Position numbers and translations under genes: made by a program. Shown here one piece after another: positions 33,557-46,084 of a stretch of 64,000 nucleotides of DNA (the first letter of the stretch is position 1; the number at the start of each line of letters is the position of its first letter). Under the pieces are notes generated by a model. It searched no databases. It was not told the DNA's origin and saw only the letters and a list, made by a program, of their open reading frames with translations. Source of the DNA: CAWAYR01 sp050250875 (lineage in GTDB: Bacteria > Acidobacteriota > Vicinamibacteria > Vicinamibacterales > UBA2999); contig JBFWNV010000001.1 in assembly GCA_050250875.1 (NCBI GenBank), positions 1,302,001 to 1,366,000 of the forward strand. Direction: 5' to 3'.

Positions 33557-34207
33557 ATGCCTCAGATTTTTCCGAAGAGCGCCAACGCCTGGTCCAAGGC
33601 CAGCATCTTCACGGTGCTCGGCCTCGTGCTCTCGCTGGGTTGGACGGTGGCGGTTCTCCAGCGGTCTGATTTCGTCACCGCCGCCAACACGTTCGTCGAT
33701 CAGCCGGTGCAGTTCAGCCACCAGCACCACGTCGGCGGCATCGGCATCGACTGCCGCTACTGCCACAACTCGGTGGAGGTGGCGGCGACGGCGAGCATTC
33801 CGCCGACCAAGACCTGCATCAACTGCCACTCGCAGATCTGGTCGACGAGCCCCTACCTCGAGCCGGTCCGCGCCAGCTTCCGCGACGACAAGCCGCTGCA
33901 GTGGACCCGCGTGCACGACCTGCCCGACTTCGTCTACTTCAACCACAGCATCCACGTCACGAAGGGCATGGCCTGCGAGACCTGCCACGGCCGCGTCGAT
34001 CAGATGCCGCTGATGCGGCAGCAGAGCTCGCTGCAGATGGAGTGGTGCCTCGAATGCCATCGCAACCCCGAGCAGTACGTCCGGCCGCGCTCCGAGGTGT
34101 TCACGATGGGTTACGTGCCGGCGGTGGCACAGTCCGAACTCGGCCCGCAGCTGGTCGCCGAATACAACATCAAGAGCTTGACCAACTGCTCGGTGTGCCA
34201 CCGCTAG
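33557..34207 (+). CDS. actA: Alternative complex III subunit A (pentahaem cytochrome c)
   Basis: A 216-residue cytochrome with an N-terminal TM anchor (IFTVLGLVLSLGWTVAVLQ) and five CxxCH haem sites: CRYCH, CINCH, CETCH, CLECH and CSVCH. In ACIII, ActA conducts electrons from menaquinol oxidation towards the cytochrome c or oxidase acceptor in the periplasm. First gene of actA-F followed by caa3 oxidase genes. An in-frame GTG at 33500 is an alternative start, but the hydrophobic anchor fits ATG 33557. Confidence 0.92.
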   Translation: MPQIFPKSANAWSKASIFTVLGLVLSLGWTVAVLQRSDFVTAANTFVDQPVQFSHQHHVGGIGIDCRYCHNSVEVAATASIPPTKTCINCHSQIWSTSPYLEPVRASFRDDKPLQWTRVHDLPDFVYFNHSIHVTKGMACETCHGRVDQMPLMRQQSSLQMEWCLECHRNPEQYVRPRSEVFTMGYVPAVAQSELGPQLVAEYNIKSLTNCSVCHR

Positions 34208-34309
34208 TGCGGGCCCCGACGACATCAGTGACCGAAACGAAGTCACGCCGAAGCCGGGCCGACGCTGCCGGAGCAGCGAAGGCGGGCGCAGGCGGACGGA
34301 CGACGAACG

Positions 34310-37300
34310 ATGAGTGAACCCCTCGACCTGAATGCCATCCGCGCCAAGCTGGAGGCCGCCCACGGTCCCCAGTACTGGCGCAGCCTCGAAGCCGTCGCCG
34401 GGACGCCCGAGTTCCAGGAGTTCCTCCACCGCGAGTTCCCGGCGAACGCGTCGGAGTGGAACGACCCGGTCGGACGCCGCGGCTTCCTGAAGCTGATGGG
34501 CGCCTCGCTGGCGCTGGCCGGCGTCACCGGCTGCACCCGCCAGCCCGACGAGCTGATCGTCCCCTACGTGCGGATGCCCGAGGACGTGGTGCCCGGCAAG
34601 CCGCTGTTCTTCGCCACGGCGATGTCGCTGGGCGGCGTCGCCACCGGGCTGCTGGTCGAGAGTCACGAGGGCCGGCCGACCAAGATCGAGGGCAACCCCG
34701 ACCACCCGGCGACGCGCGGCGGCACCGACCTGTTCGCCCAGGCCTCGATCCTCACCCTTTACGATCCGGATCGCTCGACGACGATCACCAGGCTCGGCGG
34801 CATCGAGCCGTGGAGCGCGTTCGTCGCGGCGATGCGCGGCGCGCTGTCGGCCCAGGCGGCCAGCCAGGGCGCCGGGCTGCGCATCCTCACCGAGACCGTC
34901 AACTCGCCGACGCTGGCGGCGCAGATCCAGCAGGTGCTCGCCCAGCACCCGCAGGCGAAGTGGATCCAGTGGGAGCCGACGCCGCGCGACAACGCCCGCG
35001 CCGGCGCCCGCCTCGCCTTCGGCGACTACGTCGAGCCGGTCTACGACTTCGAGAAGGCCAGCGTCATCCTGTCGCTCGACGCCGATTTCCTCGCCGCCGA
35101 GAACGCCTTCGGGGTGAAGTACGCGCGCGCGTTCGCGTCGCGGCGGCGCATCGGCAGCGACCCCGATCGCCTGAGCCGGCTCTACTTGGTCGAAGCCACG
35201 CCGTCGGTCACCGGCGGCCGGGCCGATCACCGGCTGCCGCTCAAGGCCAGCCAGATCGACGCCTTTGCGCGCGCGGTCGCCGCCGCCGTCGGCGTCAGCG
35301 GCGTGACCGGCAGCGCGCCCGAGGGCACGGCCGCCCACGTCGACGCCATCGCCAAGGACCTGGCGGCGCACCGCGGCTCGTCGCTGGTCGTCGCCGGCGA
35401 GTCGCAGCCGCCGGCGGTCCACGCGCTCGCGCATGCCATCAACGACGCGCTCGGCAACGCCGGCCAGACGGTGGTCTACGTGCCGACCCCGGAAGTGGTG
35501 CCGAGCGAACAGCACGCCGCCCTGCGCCAGCTGGTCGTGGACATGGACGCCGGCCGGGTGCAGCAGCTCGTCATCCTCGGCGAGTCGAACCCGGTGTTCT
35601 CGGCGCCGGCCGACCTGAAGTTCGGCGACGCCATGAAGAAGGTGGCGTTCCGCGCCCACTCGGGCCTCTTCCACGACGAGACCGCCGAGCTGTGCCAGTG
35701 GCACGTGCCGTCCACGCACTACCTCGAGATGTGGAGCGACGCCTGCAGCGTCGACGGCACCGTCTCGATCGTCCAGCCGCTGCTGCAGCCGATGTACGGC
35801 GGCAAGTCGCCGCACGAAGTGATCGCCACGCTCAGCGACCGCGCCGAGCGCAACGGCTACGACGTGGTCCGCGAGTACTGGGCCGCCACGCGGCCGGCGC
35901 CCGCGGCCGCCGCGCCGGTGCCGGCCGCGCCGGCCACCCAGTCGCCCACGAGCGGAGCGGCCGCGGCCGCCGACACCGCCGCGGCGGTGGCGCCGACGCC
36001 GCCGACGAGCGCCTTCGAGAAGCAGTGGCGCAAGTGGCTGCACGACGGCTTCATCGAGGGCTCGCAGGCGGCTCCGCGCGCGGTCATGCTGGCCGCCGGA
36101 TGGAGCGCGTCGCTGCCGGCGGCGCCGGCGGCGGGCGGTGTCGAGATCAACTTCAAGCGCGACGCCTCGATCTACGACGGCCGCTTCGCCAACAACGGCT
36201 GGCTGCAGGAACTGCCCAAGCCGGTGACCAAGCTGACCTGGGACAACGCGGCGCTGATCGCGCCGCGCACGGCCGAACGACTCGGCGTTCGGAACGGCGA
36301 CCTGGTGACGGTGAGCCAGGACGGCCGGATGCTCGAGGTGCCGGTGTGGATCGACCCCGGTCACGCCCAGGAGGCGGTCACCATCGCCCTCGGCTACGGC
36401 CGGGCCCGCGCCGGCCGTGTCGGCAGCGGCGTGGGCGTCAACGCCTACGCGCTGCGCGGCTCGGCGGCACCGTGGTTCGGCGGCGGCGACGTCGCCGCCG
36501 CGGGCGGCAGCTACCAGCTGGTGAGCACCCAGGACCACTGGTCGATCGAGGGCCGCAACCTGGTGCGCTCGGCGCAGCTCGAGGCCTACAAGGCCAATCC
36601 CGCGTTCGCCCACGAGATGGAGCACATGAAGCTCTCCGACGGGCTGACGCTCTATCCGAAGTGGGAGTACTCGGGCTACGCCTGGGGCATGGCCATCGAC
36701 CTCAACACCTGCACCGGCTGCAACGCCTGCGTCATCGCCTGCCAGTCCGAGAACAACATCCCGGTCGTCGGCAAGGACCAGGTGGCCAACGGCCGCGAAA
36801 TGCAGTGGCTGCGCATCGACCGCTACTACAGCGGCGACCTCGACAGCCCCGACACCTACTACCAGCCGATGCCCTGCCAGCAGTGCGAGAACGCGCCCTG
36901 CGAGGTGGTGTGCCCGGTCGCCGCGACGGTGCACTCGGACGAAGGCCTGAACGACATGGTCTACAACCGGTGCGTCGGCACCCGCTACTGCTCGAACAAC
37001 TGCCCGTGGAAGGTGCGCCGCTTCAACTTCACGCTCTACCAGGACTGGGAGACGCCGCAGCTCAAGCTGCAGCGCAACCCCGACGTCACGGTGCGCAGCC
37101 GCGGCATCATGGAGAAGTGCACCTACTGCGTGCAGCGCATCAACTCGGCGCGCATCCAGGCCAAGCGTGAAGACCGCGAGATCCGCGACGGCGAGGTGGT
37201 CACCGCCTGCGAGTCGGCCTGCCCGTCGCAGGCCATCACCTTCGGCAACCTCAACGACCCGAACAGCCGGGTGGCGAAGCTGAAGGCCGACCCGCGCAAC

Positions 37301-37447
37301 TACTCGATGCTGGCCGAGCTCAACACCCGGCCGCGCACCACCTACCTGGCGGCCGTGCGCAACGCCAATCCGGCCCTGCCGTCGAACCCGACGGTGGGCG
37401 GGCACCACACCGAGTCCCACGCCGGGACGACCGAGAGCGAGCACTAG
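34310..37447 (+). CDS. actB: Alternative complex III subunit B (fused molybdopterin-like and Fe-S protein)
   Basis: A 1045-residue periplasmic subunit with a Tat motif (GRRGFLKLMGASLALAGVTGC, about residues 55-75). The long middle part has the molybdopterin-oxidoreductase fold but lacks the N-terminal CxxCxxxC cluster, as in other ActB proteins that bind no Mo. From about residue 800 comes a ferredoxin-like part with CTGCNACVIAC, CQQCENAPCEVVCP, CVGTRYCSNNCPW and CTYCVQRI, supporting several Fe-S clusters. A long Ala/Pro linker lies near residues 525-565. The 103-bp gap from actA holds nothing clear. Confidence 0.92.
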   Translation: MSEPLDLNAIRAKLEAAHGPQYWRSLEAVAGTPEFQEFLHREFPANASEWNDPVGRRGFLKLMGASLALAGVTGCTRQPDELIVPYVRMPEDVVPGKPLFFATAMSLGGVATGLLVESHEGRPTKIEGNPDHPATRGGTDLFAQASILTLYDPDRSTTITRLGGIEPWSAFVAAMRGALSAQAASQGAGLRILTETVNSPTLAAQIQQVLAQHPQAKWIQWEPTPRDNARAGARLAFGDYVEPVYDFEKASVILSLDADFLAAENAFGVKYARAFASRRRIGSDPDRLSRLYLVEATPSVTGGRADHRLPLKASQIDAFARAVAAAVGVSGVTGSAPEGTAAHVDAIAKDLAAHRGSSLVVAGESQPPAVHALAHAINDALGNAGQTVVYVPTPEVVPSEQHAALRQLVVDMDAGRVQQLVILGESNPVFSAPADLKFGDAMKKVAFRAHSGLFHDETAELCQWHVPSTHYLEMWSDACSVDGTVSIVQPLLQPMYGGKSPHEVIATLSDRAERNGYDVVREYWAATRPAPAAAAPVPAAPATQSPTSGAAAAADTAAAVAPTPPTSAFEKQWRKWLHDGFIEGSQAAPRAVMLAAGWSASLPAAPAAGGVEINFKRDASIYDGRFANNGWLQELPKPVTKLTWDNAALIAPRTAERLGVRNGDLVTVSQDGRMLEVPVWIDPGHAQEAVTIALGYGRARAGRVGSGVGVNAYALRGSAAPWFGGGDVAAAGGSYQLVSTQDHWSIEGRNLVRSAQLEAYKANPAFAHEMEHMKLSDGLTLYPKWEYSGYAWGMAIDLNTCTGCNACVIACQSENNIPVVGKDQVANGREMQWLRIDRYYSGDLDSPDTYYQPMPCQQCENAPCEVVCPVAATVHSDEGLNDMVYNRCVGTRYCSNNCPWKVRRFNFTLYQDWETPQLKLQRNPDVTVRSRGIMEKCTYCVQRINSARIQAKREDREIRDGEVVTACESACPSQAITFGNLNDPNSRVAKLKADPRNYSMLAELNTRPRTTYLAAVRNANPALPSNPTVGGHHTESHAGTTESEH

Positions 37448-37449
37448 AG

Positions 37450-38856
<1,407 letters not shown>

Positions 38857-38869
38857 GCGGATACCAGCC

Positions 38870-39418
38870 ATGCACGCCAGCACAGAGAAAACCGGACTCT
38901 ACGGGCTGATGGCCGAGTTCGACTCGGCCCAGGCGATCGTCGACGCCTCGACCAGGGCGGTGGCCGCCGGCTACACCAGGCTCGAGGCCTACACGCCGTT
39001 CCCGATCGAGGAACTGAACGACATCATCCACAAGAAGCGGACCATCCTGCCGAAACTGGTGCTGACCATGGCGTTCGCCGGCATGGGCACCGGATTCGCG
39101 CTGCAGTACTGGGCCTCGGCGATCGAGTATCCGATCAACGTCGGCGGCCGACCGCTGGCCACCTGGCCGGCTTTCGTCGTGCCGTCCTACGAACTGACGA
39201 TTCTCTTTTCGGCGCTGACCGCCGCGATCGGCATGATCGCGCTGAACGGGCTGCCGCAGCCCTATCACCCGGTGTTCAACGTCGAGCGCTTCACCACCGC
39301 CTCGACCGACAAGTTCTTCCTGGTGATCGAGGCCGAGGACGCGCACTTCGGCAAGGACCAGACCGGGCAGTTCCTGCACAGCCTGGGCGCGAAGGGGGTC
39401 TACGACGTTGCGCACTGA
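38870..39418 (+). CDS. actD: Alternative complex III subunit D (DUF3341)
   Basis: A 182-residue protein with the DUF3341 pattern: TGLYGLMAEFDSAQAIVDAS, TRLEAYTPFPIEEL, two TM helices (about 65-85 and 107-127), then VFNVERFTTASTDKFFLVIEAEDAHF. ActD is a membrane subunit of unclear function in ACIII. Its end overlaps the start of actE. Confidence 0.92.
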   Translation: MHASTEKTGLYGLMAEFDSAQAIVDASTRAVAAGYTRLEAYTPFPIEELNDIIHKKRTILPKLVLTMAFAGMGTGFALQYWASAIEYPINVGGRPLATWPAFVVPSYELTILFSALTAAIGMIALNGLPQPYHPVFNVERFTTASTDKFFLVIEAEDAHFGKDQTGQFLHSLGAKGVYDVAH

Positions 39419-40040
39419 GAAGGCATTCATCGCGAAGCCGCTGGTCGCGAGCGCGCTGGCGCTGATCTCGTCGCTGGGCCTGGCGGCGTGCCGCCAGGAC
39501 ATGCACGACGCGCCGCGCTACGAGGTCTACGAGGCGAGCAGCTCGTTCGCCGACGGCCGCGCCTCGCGCAACCTGCCGGTGGGCACCGTCGCCCGCGGCC
39601 AGCTGCGCGACGACGAGCACCTCTACACCGGCAAGGTCGACGGCGTCGCGGCCGGCACGTTCCCGTTCGCGATCGGCGCGGCCGAACTGCGCCGCGGCCA
39701 GGACCGCTACACCATCTACTGCACGCCCTGCCACGGCCAGCTCGGTGACGGCAAGGGCATGGTGGTGCAGCGCGGTCTGCGCCAGGCGGCCACCTATCAC
39801 CAGGAACGGCTGCAGCGGGCCCAGCCCGGCTACTTCTTCGACGTCATCACCAACGGCTTCGGCGCGATGCAGGGCTACGCCGAGCAGATTCCGCCGCGCG
39901 ACCGCTGGATGATCGCGGCCTACGTGCGGGCGCTGCAACTGAGCCAGAACGCGTCGGTCGACGACGTGCCGGCCGCCGATCGGGCCCGGCTCGACGAACC
40001 GGCCGGCGGCGCGCCACCGGCGAAGAAGGCGGAACACTAA
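39408..40040 (+). CDS. actE: Alternative complex III subunit E (monohaem cytochrome c lipoprotein)
   Basis: A 210-residue protein with a lipobox (LGLAAC) and one haem site C-TP-CH in YTIYCTPCHGQLGDGKG, plus DVITNGFGAMQGYAEQIPPRDRW carrying the likely axial Met. It accepts electrons in ACIII. The start is TTG at 39408, inside the last codons of actD, so it is translationally coupled. Confidence 0.92.
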   Translation: MRTEKAFIAKPLVASALALISSLGLAACRQDMHDAPRYEVYEASSSFADGRASRNLPVGTVARGQLRDDEHLYTGKVDGVAAGTFPFAIGAAELRRGQDRYTIYCTPCHGQLGDGKGMVVQRGLRQAATYHQERLQRAQPGYFFDVITNGFGAMQGYAEQIPPRDRWMIAAYVRALQLSQNASVDDVPAADRARLDEPAGGAPPAKKAEH

Positions 40041-40045
40041 ACGCA

Positions 40046-40080
40046 GGGACCGGGGACCAGGGACCGGGGACCAGGGAACA
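40046..40080 (+). repeat. Heptamer array (GGGACCR x4, GGGAACA) at the actF ribosome site
   Basis: Five 7-bp units directly upstream of ATG 40084 (3 nt away). The purine-rich units supply the only Shine-Dalgarno-like sequence for actF (AGGGAACAGGA). Confidence 0.9.
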
Positions 40081-40083
40081 GGA

Positions 40084-41268
40084 ATGGCAGCGGACACTTA
40101 CAACCCGCCCGAGAGCCTCTCGGGCCTGCAGTCGAAGGGGATGATGGCGGCGGTCGCCGGCGCGGTGCTGACCGGCATCGGCTTCGCGATGTCGGGCATC
40201 GACCGCTTCTACGAGGCCTACCTCGTCGCCTGGGTCTACTGGACCGGGGTCGGCCTCGGCAGCCTCGGGCTGCTGATGGTGCACCACCTGAGCGGCGGCG
40301 CCTGGGGCGTGGTGATTCGCCGCATCCTCGAGGCGGCTGCCCGGACGCTGCCGGTCATGGCGGTGCTCGGCCTGCCGATCCTGGCCGGCATGGACCACCT
40401 CTACCACTGGTCGCACGCCGACGTCGCCGCCACCGACCCGGTGATCCGCGACAAGGCGATCTACCTCAACGTGCCGTTCTTCATCTTCCGCTACGTGTTC
40501 TACTTCGCCGTCTGGTCGTTCATGACGATGCGGCTGAGCGCGTGGTCGGCCGAACAGGATCGCACCGGCGACCCGGCGCTCACCGACAAGATGATGCGCC
40601 TGTCCGGCGGTGGCCTGCTGGTGTGGGGGCTCACCGTGACCTTCGCGGTCACCGACTGGACGATGTCGGTCAACCCGCACTGGTTCTCGACGATGTGGGG
40701 GCTGCTCTACGTCGTCGGCCAGGGGCTGTCGGCGCTCGCCTTCGCCATCTTCATGCTCGCCCGGCTCTCCCGGGAGCGGCCGATGGACCACGTGGTGAAC
40801 TCGTCGCACTTCCACGACCTGGGCAAGCTGCTGTTCGCCTTCATCATGCTGTGGGCGTACCTGTCGTTCTCGCAGTACATCATCATCTACTCGGCGAACA
40901 CGCAGGAGGAGATCCCGCACTACTGGGTGCGGGCGCAGAACGGCTGGCAGTGGGTCGGCTGGTCGCTGGTCGCGCTGCACTTCGTCCTGCCCTACGTGAT
41001 GCTGCTGTCGCGCGACGTCAAGCGCGACTGGAGCCGGGTCAGCCGGATCGCGCTGTGGATCGTCGGCATCCGCCTGGTCGACTACTACTGGCACGTCGCT
41101 CCGGAGTTCCACAACGAGGGCCTGTCGGTGTCGCTCATCGACATCGCCCTGCCGATCGCGCTGGGCGGCGTCTTCGTGATGCTGTTCACGATGCAGTTGA
41201 GGGGACGGCCGCTGCTGCCGCTGCAGGACGCGGGGCTGGCCAAGGCGCTGACGCACCACACTCACTGA
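40084..41268 (+). CDS. actF: Alternative complex III subunit F (NrfD-like membrane subunit)
   Basis: A 394-residue membrane protein with about ten helices, the second NrfD-like subunit of ACIII. Seen: KGMMAAVAGAVLTGIGFAM, FRYVFYFAVWSFMTMRLSAWS, DWTMSVNPHWFSTMWGLLYVVGQGLSALA, LLFAFIMLWAYLSFSQYIIIYSANTQEEIPHYWVR. Probably shares proton-linked functions with ActC. Confidence 0.92.
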   Translation: MAADTYNPPESLSGLQSKGMMAAVAGAVLTGIGFAMSGIDRFYEAYLVAWVYWTGVGLGSLGLLMVHHLSGGAWGVVIRRILEAAARTLPVMAVLGLPILAGMDHLYHWSHADVAATDPVIRDKAIYLNVPFFIFRYVFYFAVWSFMTMRLSAWSAEQDRTGDPALTDKMMRLSGGGLLVWGLTVTFAVTDWTMSVNPHWFSTMWGLLYVVGQGLSALAFAIFMLARLSRERPMDHVVNSSHFHDLGKLLFAFIMLWAYLSFSQYIIIYSANTQEEIPHYWVRAQNGWQWVGWSLVALHFVLPYVMLLSRDVKRDWSRVSRIALWIVGIRLVDYYWHVAPEFHNEGLSVSLIDIALPIALGGVFVMLFTMQLRGRPLLPLQDAGLAKALTHHTH

Positions 41269-41276
41269 CGCTTGCA

Positions 41277-41304
41277 GGGACCGGGGACCAGGGACCAGGG
41301 AACG
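41277..41304 (+). repeat. Heptamer array (GGGACCR x3, GGGAACG) upstream of the one-TM gene
   Basis: Four 7-bp units ending 2 nt before ATG 41307, again in the ribosome-binding position. Same unit type as the array before actF. Confidence 0.9.
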
Positions 41305-41306
41305 AC

Positions 41307-41777
41307 ATGTCAGACGCAGATCTCGAATACGGACCGACGCCACCGGGGGCGGGGTACGAGCACACCGACGTGGCGCCGGCCGTGGCCTACAACTTCGCCA
41401 TCTGGCTCGCCGTCGCGATGCTGGTGTCGGGAGCCATCGTCTACGGCACGTTCTGGTTCCTCGAGGGCCGTTCGGCGTCGCTCGACGACCGGGCCCGCAG
41501 CTATCCGCTGGCCGTCGGTCAGGAGCAGGTGCCGCCGGCGCCGCGGCTGCAGACGCAGCCGTTCAAGGACGTCTACGAGCTGAAGGGCGCCCAGCGCGCC
41601 ACCCTGCACAGCTACGGCTGGGTCGACAAGGCCACCGGCGTGGTCCACATCCCGATCGAGCGGGCGATGGAGCTCACGCTCCAGCGCGGGCTGCCGGCCC
41701 GCGAGGGCGCCGCCGCCAGCTCCACCACGATGGTCGTGCAGGACGCGTCGGGCGGCCGCACCTCGGCGCCCCGGTAA
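41307..41777 (+). CDS. Single-TM protein of the act/caa3 cluster
   Basis: A 156-residue protein with an acidic N-terminus, one TM helix (VAYNFAIWLAVAMLVSGAIVYGTFWFL, about residues 26-52) and a soluble tail containing PPAPRLQTQPFKDVYELKGAQRATLHSYGWVDKATGVVHIPIERAMELTLQRGLP. Similar small proteins occur between actF and the SCO gene in ACIII clusters; the function is unknown, possibly assembly or a supercomplex link. Confidence 0.8.
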   Translation: MSDADLEYGPTPPGAGYEHTDVAPAVAYNFAIWLAVAMLVSGAIVYGTFWFLEGRSASLDDRARSYPLAVGQEQVPPAPRLQTQPFKDVYELKGAQRATLHSYGWVDKATGVVHIPIERAMELTLQRGLPAREGAAASSTTMVVQDASGGRTSAPR

Positions 41778-41796
41778 CTCGACCGACGATCGCATC

Positions 41797-42648
41797 ATGC
41801 GCCGCCTCGCCGCCACGCCGCTCGCCGCCGCCCTGCTCCTGACGGGCGTGGTGTCGGCGTGGGCGCAGCCGACGGCGCCGGGGCTGCGTCCCGACCCGGC
41901 CGCGCCGGCCAACCAGACGCCGCCGGCGCTGCAGCAGGTGCGCTTCGACCAGAAGCTCGACGCCAGGCTGCCGCTCGACGCCGGCTTCAAGGACGAGACC
42001 GGCCGCGACGTCCGCCTCGGCGACTACTTCGGCGACCGGCCGGTGGTGCTGGCGTTCGTCTACTACGAGTGCCCGATGCTCTGCACCCAGATCCTCAACG
42101 GTCTGGTCAGCGGCCTGGGTGTGCTCGACGAGACCGCCGGCCGGGAGTTCGACGTCGTCGCCATCAGCTTCGACGCCCGCGAGACGCCGGTGATGGCCGC
42201 GGCGAAGAAGGCGGTCTACCTCGACACCTACAAGCGGCCGGGCGCCGAGCAGGGCTGGCACTTCCTCACCGGCGCCGAGGCCGAGATCCGCCGCGTCACC
42301 GACGCCGCCGGGTTCCAGTTCGCCTGGGACGAGGCCACGCAGCAGTTCGCGCACGCCAGCGGGGTCATCGTGGTGACGCCCGACGGCCGGCTGGCCCGCT
42401 ACCTGTTCGGCATCGAATATCCGCCGCGGGATCTGAAGTTCGCGTTGATGGAGTCGTCCGAGGGCAGGATCGGATCGGTGGTCGATCAGGTGCTGCTCTA
42501 CTGCTATCACTACGAGCCCGCGACCGGCAGTTACAGCCTGGTGGCGATGAACGCGGTCAGGCTCGGCGGCGCCGTCACGGTGGTGCTGCTGGCCGGGTTC
42601 GTGGCGATGTCCCTCAGGCGCGATGGCCGCGCCGCAGTCGGGCACTGA
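41797..42648 (+). CDS. SCO1/SenC copper chaperone
   Basis: A 283-residue protein with signal peptide and C-terminal TM helix (VRLGGAVTVVLLAGFVAM). The thioredoxin-like SCO domain binds copper through Cys92 and Cys96 (YYECPMLC) and His186 (QQFAHASG). It delivers copper to the CuA site of the oxidase subunit II encoded next, 6 bp downstream. Confidence 0.92.
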   Translation: MRRLAATPLAAALLLTGVVSAWAQPTAPGLRPDPAAPANQTPPALQQVRFDQKLDARLPLDAGFKDETGRDVRLGDYFGDRPVVLAFVYYECPMLCTQILNGLVSGLGVLDETAGREFDVVAISFDARETPVMAAAKKAVYLDTYKRPGAEQGWHFLTGAEAEIRRVTDAAGFQFAWDEATQQFAHASGVIVVTPDGRLARYLFGIEYPPRDLKFALMESSEGRIGSVVDQVLLYCYHYEPATGSYSLVAMNAVRLGGAVTVVLLAGFVAMSLRRDGRAAVGH

Positions 42649-42654
42649 ACATTT

Positions 42655-43668
42655 ATGGGTGGTATTCCGCTGTTTCCGGAGCAAGCGTCGTCCTTCGCCG
42701 CGGAGGTCGACGCGCTCTATCTCTTCATCGTCGCCGTTTCGGCCTTCTTCACCCTGGCGGTGTCGGTGGCGGTGGTGATCTTCGCCTTCCGCTACCGCCG
42801 CAAGCACGCCGAGGAGGTCGGAGCGCACATCGAGGGCTCGCTCCCCCTCGAGCTCGCCTGGTCGATCATCCCGACCATCATCGCGATGGTGATGTTCGTG
42901 TGGGGCGCCAAGCTGTTCTACGAACTGCGCCGTCCGCCCGACGAGGCACTGCAGATCTACGCGGTGGGCAAGCAGTGGATGTGGAAGTTCCAGCACACCG
43001 GCGGGCAGCGGGAGATCAACGAGCTGCACGTGCCGACCGGCCGTCCGGTGAAGGTGTTCGTCACCTCCGAGGACGTCCTGCACGACCTCTACTTCCCGGC
43101 CTTCCGCACCAAGATCGACGCCATCCCCGGCCGCTACACCCAGCTGTGGTTCACCGCCACCAAGCCGGGCCGGTACCACATCTTCTGCGCCGAGTACTGC
43201 GGCACCAAGCACTCGGGCATGGTCGGCACGGTGGTGGTGATGGAGCCGGCCCAATACCAGTCGTGGCTGGCCGGCGGCGGCACCGAGGGCACGATGGCCG
43301 AGCGCGGCGCCCGGCTGTTCAACGACCTGGCCTGCAACACCTGCCATCTCGACAGCGGCCAGGGCCGCGGCCCGTCGCTGAAGGACATCATGGGCACGCA
43401 GGTGGAGCTGGTCGGCGGCGGCACGGCGCTGGTCGACGAAGTCTACCTGCGCGAGTCGATCCTCAACTCGCAGGCCAAGGTGGTGCGCGGCTTCACGCCG
43501 CTGATGCCGACCTTCCAGGGGCTGATCAGCGAGGAAGGCCTCGCCGCCCTCATCGAACACGTCAAGTCGCTCTCCCCGCAGGCGGGCCCGAGCGCCCCGG
43601 CCCCGGTGCCGGCGGCCGTTCCCGCCCCCAGCACGCCAGCGGCGCCGCCTCAGGGCGTCGGAAGGTAA
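42655..43668 (+). CDS. coxB: Cytochrome c oxidase subunit II with fused cytochrome c (caa3 type)
   Basis: A 337-residue protein. Two TM helices (about 18-45 and 65-87) are followed by the CuA cupredoxin domain, with ligands visible in VLHDLYFPAF (His143) and HIFCAEYCGTKHSGM (Cys178, Cys182, His186, Met189). A C-terminal cytochrome c domain has C227-NT-C230-H231. This fusion defines a caa3-type oxidase that takes electrons directly. An Ala/Pro-rich tail ends the protein. Confidence 0.95.
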   Translation: MGGIPLFPEQASSFAAEVDALYLFIVAVSAFFTLAVSVAVVIFAFRYRRKHAEEVGAHIEGSLPLELAWSIIPTIIAMVMFVWGAKLFYELRRPPDEALQIYAVGKQWMWKFQHTGGQREINELHVPTGRPVKVFVTSEDVLHDLYFPAFRTKIDAIPGRYTQLWFTATKPGRYHIFCAEYCGTKHSGMVGTVVVMEPAQYQSWLAGGGTEGTMAERGARLFNDLACNTCHLDSGQGRGPSLKDIMGTQVELVGGGTALVDEVYLRESILNSQAKVVRGFTPLMPTFQGLISEEGLAALIEHVKSLSPQAGPSAPAPVPAAVPAPSTPAAPPQGVGR

Positions 43669-43672
43669 GGCC

Positions 43673-45287
<1,615 letters not shown>

Positions 45288-45295
<8 letters not shown>

Positions 45296-46076
45296 CGGCT
45301 ACGCACACGCCGAAGGGGCGACGCCCCTGCACGGCGACGCCGGCCACACCGATCACGGCCACGGCCACGCCCATGCGCATCACCCGGCGCTGCAGCACCA
45401 CTTCGACACGATGGCGCAGCAGCGCGAGGCGGCGACCCTCGGCATGTGGGTGTTCCTGCTCACCGAGGTGCTGTTCTTCGGCGGCCTGTTCGTCGCCTAC
45501 ACGCTGTACCGCATGTGGTACTACGAGGCGTTCGCGCTGGCCAGCAAGTCGATCGAGATCGTCCCCGGCCTGATCAACACCGTGGTGCTGATCGGCAGCT
45601 CGCTGACCATGGCGCTGGCGGTGCGCTCCGCGCAGACCAACCAGCGCAAGGCGACGGTCAACTGGCTGATCGGCACCATCGTGCTCGGCTCGGTGTTCCT
45701 CGGCATCAAGGTCTACGAGTACGAGCTCAAGTTCGAGCACCTCCACGTCCCGGGCGCTCACTTCGACTTCTTCCACCATTCCGACGAGCTCGGCGTCCCG
45801 CTCGACCCGCCGGCCACCGGCCTGACGATGAGCCGCGACGGCCTGCAGCGCACCACGCAGATCTTCTTCAGCCTCTACTTCACGATGACCGGGCTGCACG
45901 CGCTGCACATGATCGTCGGCATCGGCATCCTGTTCGTCATCCTGTGGATGGCGCACAAGGGGCGGTTCGACAGCGAGTGGCACGCCCCGGTCGAGATGAC
46001 CGGCCTCTACTGGCACTTCGTCGACATCGTGTGGATCTTCCTGTTCCCGCTGCTCTACCTGGTGGAGCGGCACTGA
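45288..46076 (+). CDS. coxC: Cytochrome c oxidase subunit III
   Basis: A 262-residue membrane protein of the CoxC family. A His/Ala-rich N-terminus (HTDHGHGHAHAHH) that may bind metal precedes LGMWVFLLTEVLFFGGLFVAYTLYR, WLIGTIVLGSVFLGIKVYEYE and TGLYWHFVDIVWIFLFPLLYL. The start is TTG at 45288, preceded by GGGAGGCCAAGC and overlapping the coxA stop. Confidence 0.93.
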
Positions 46077-46084
46077 GTAGGGCC

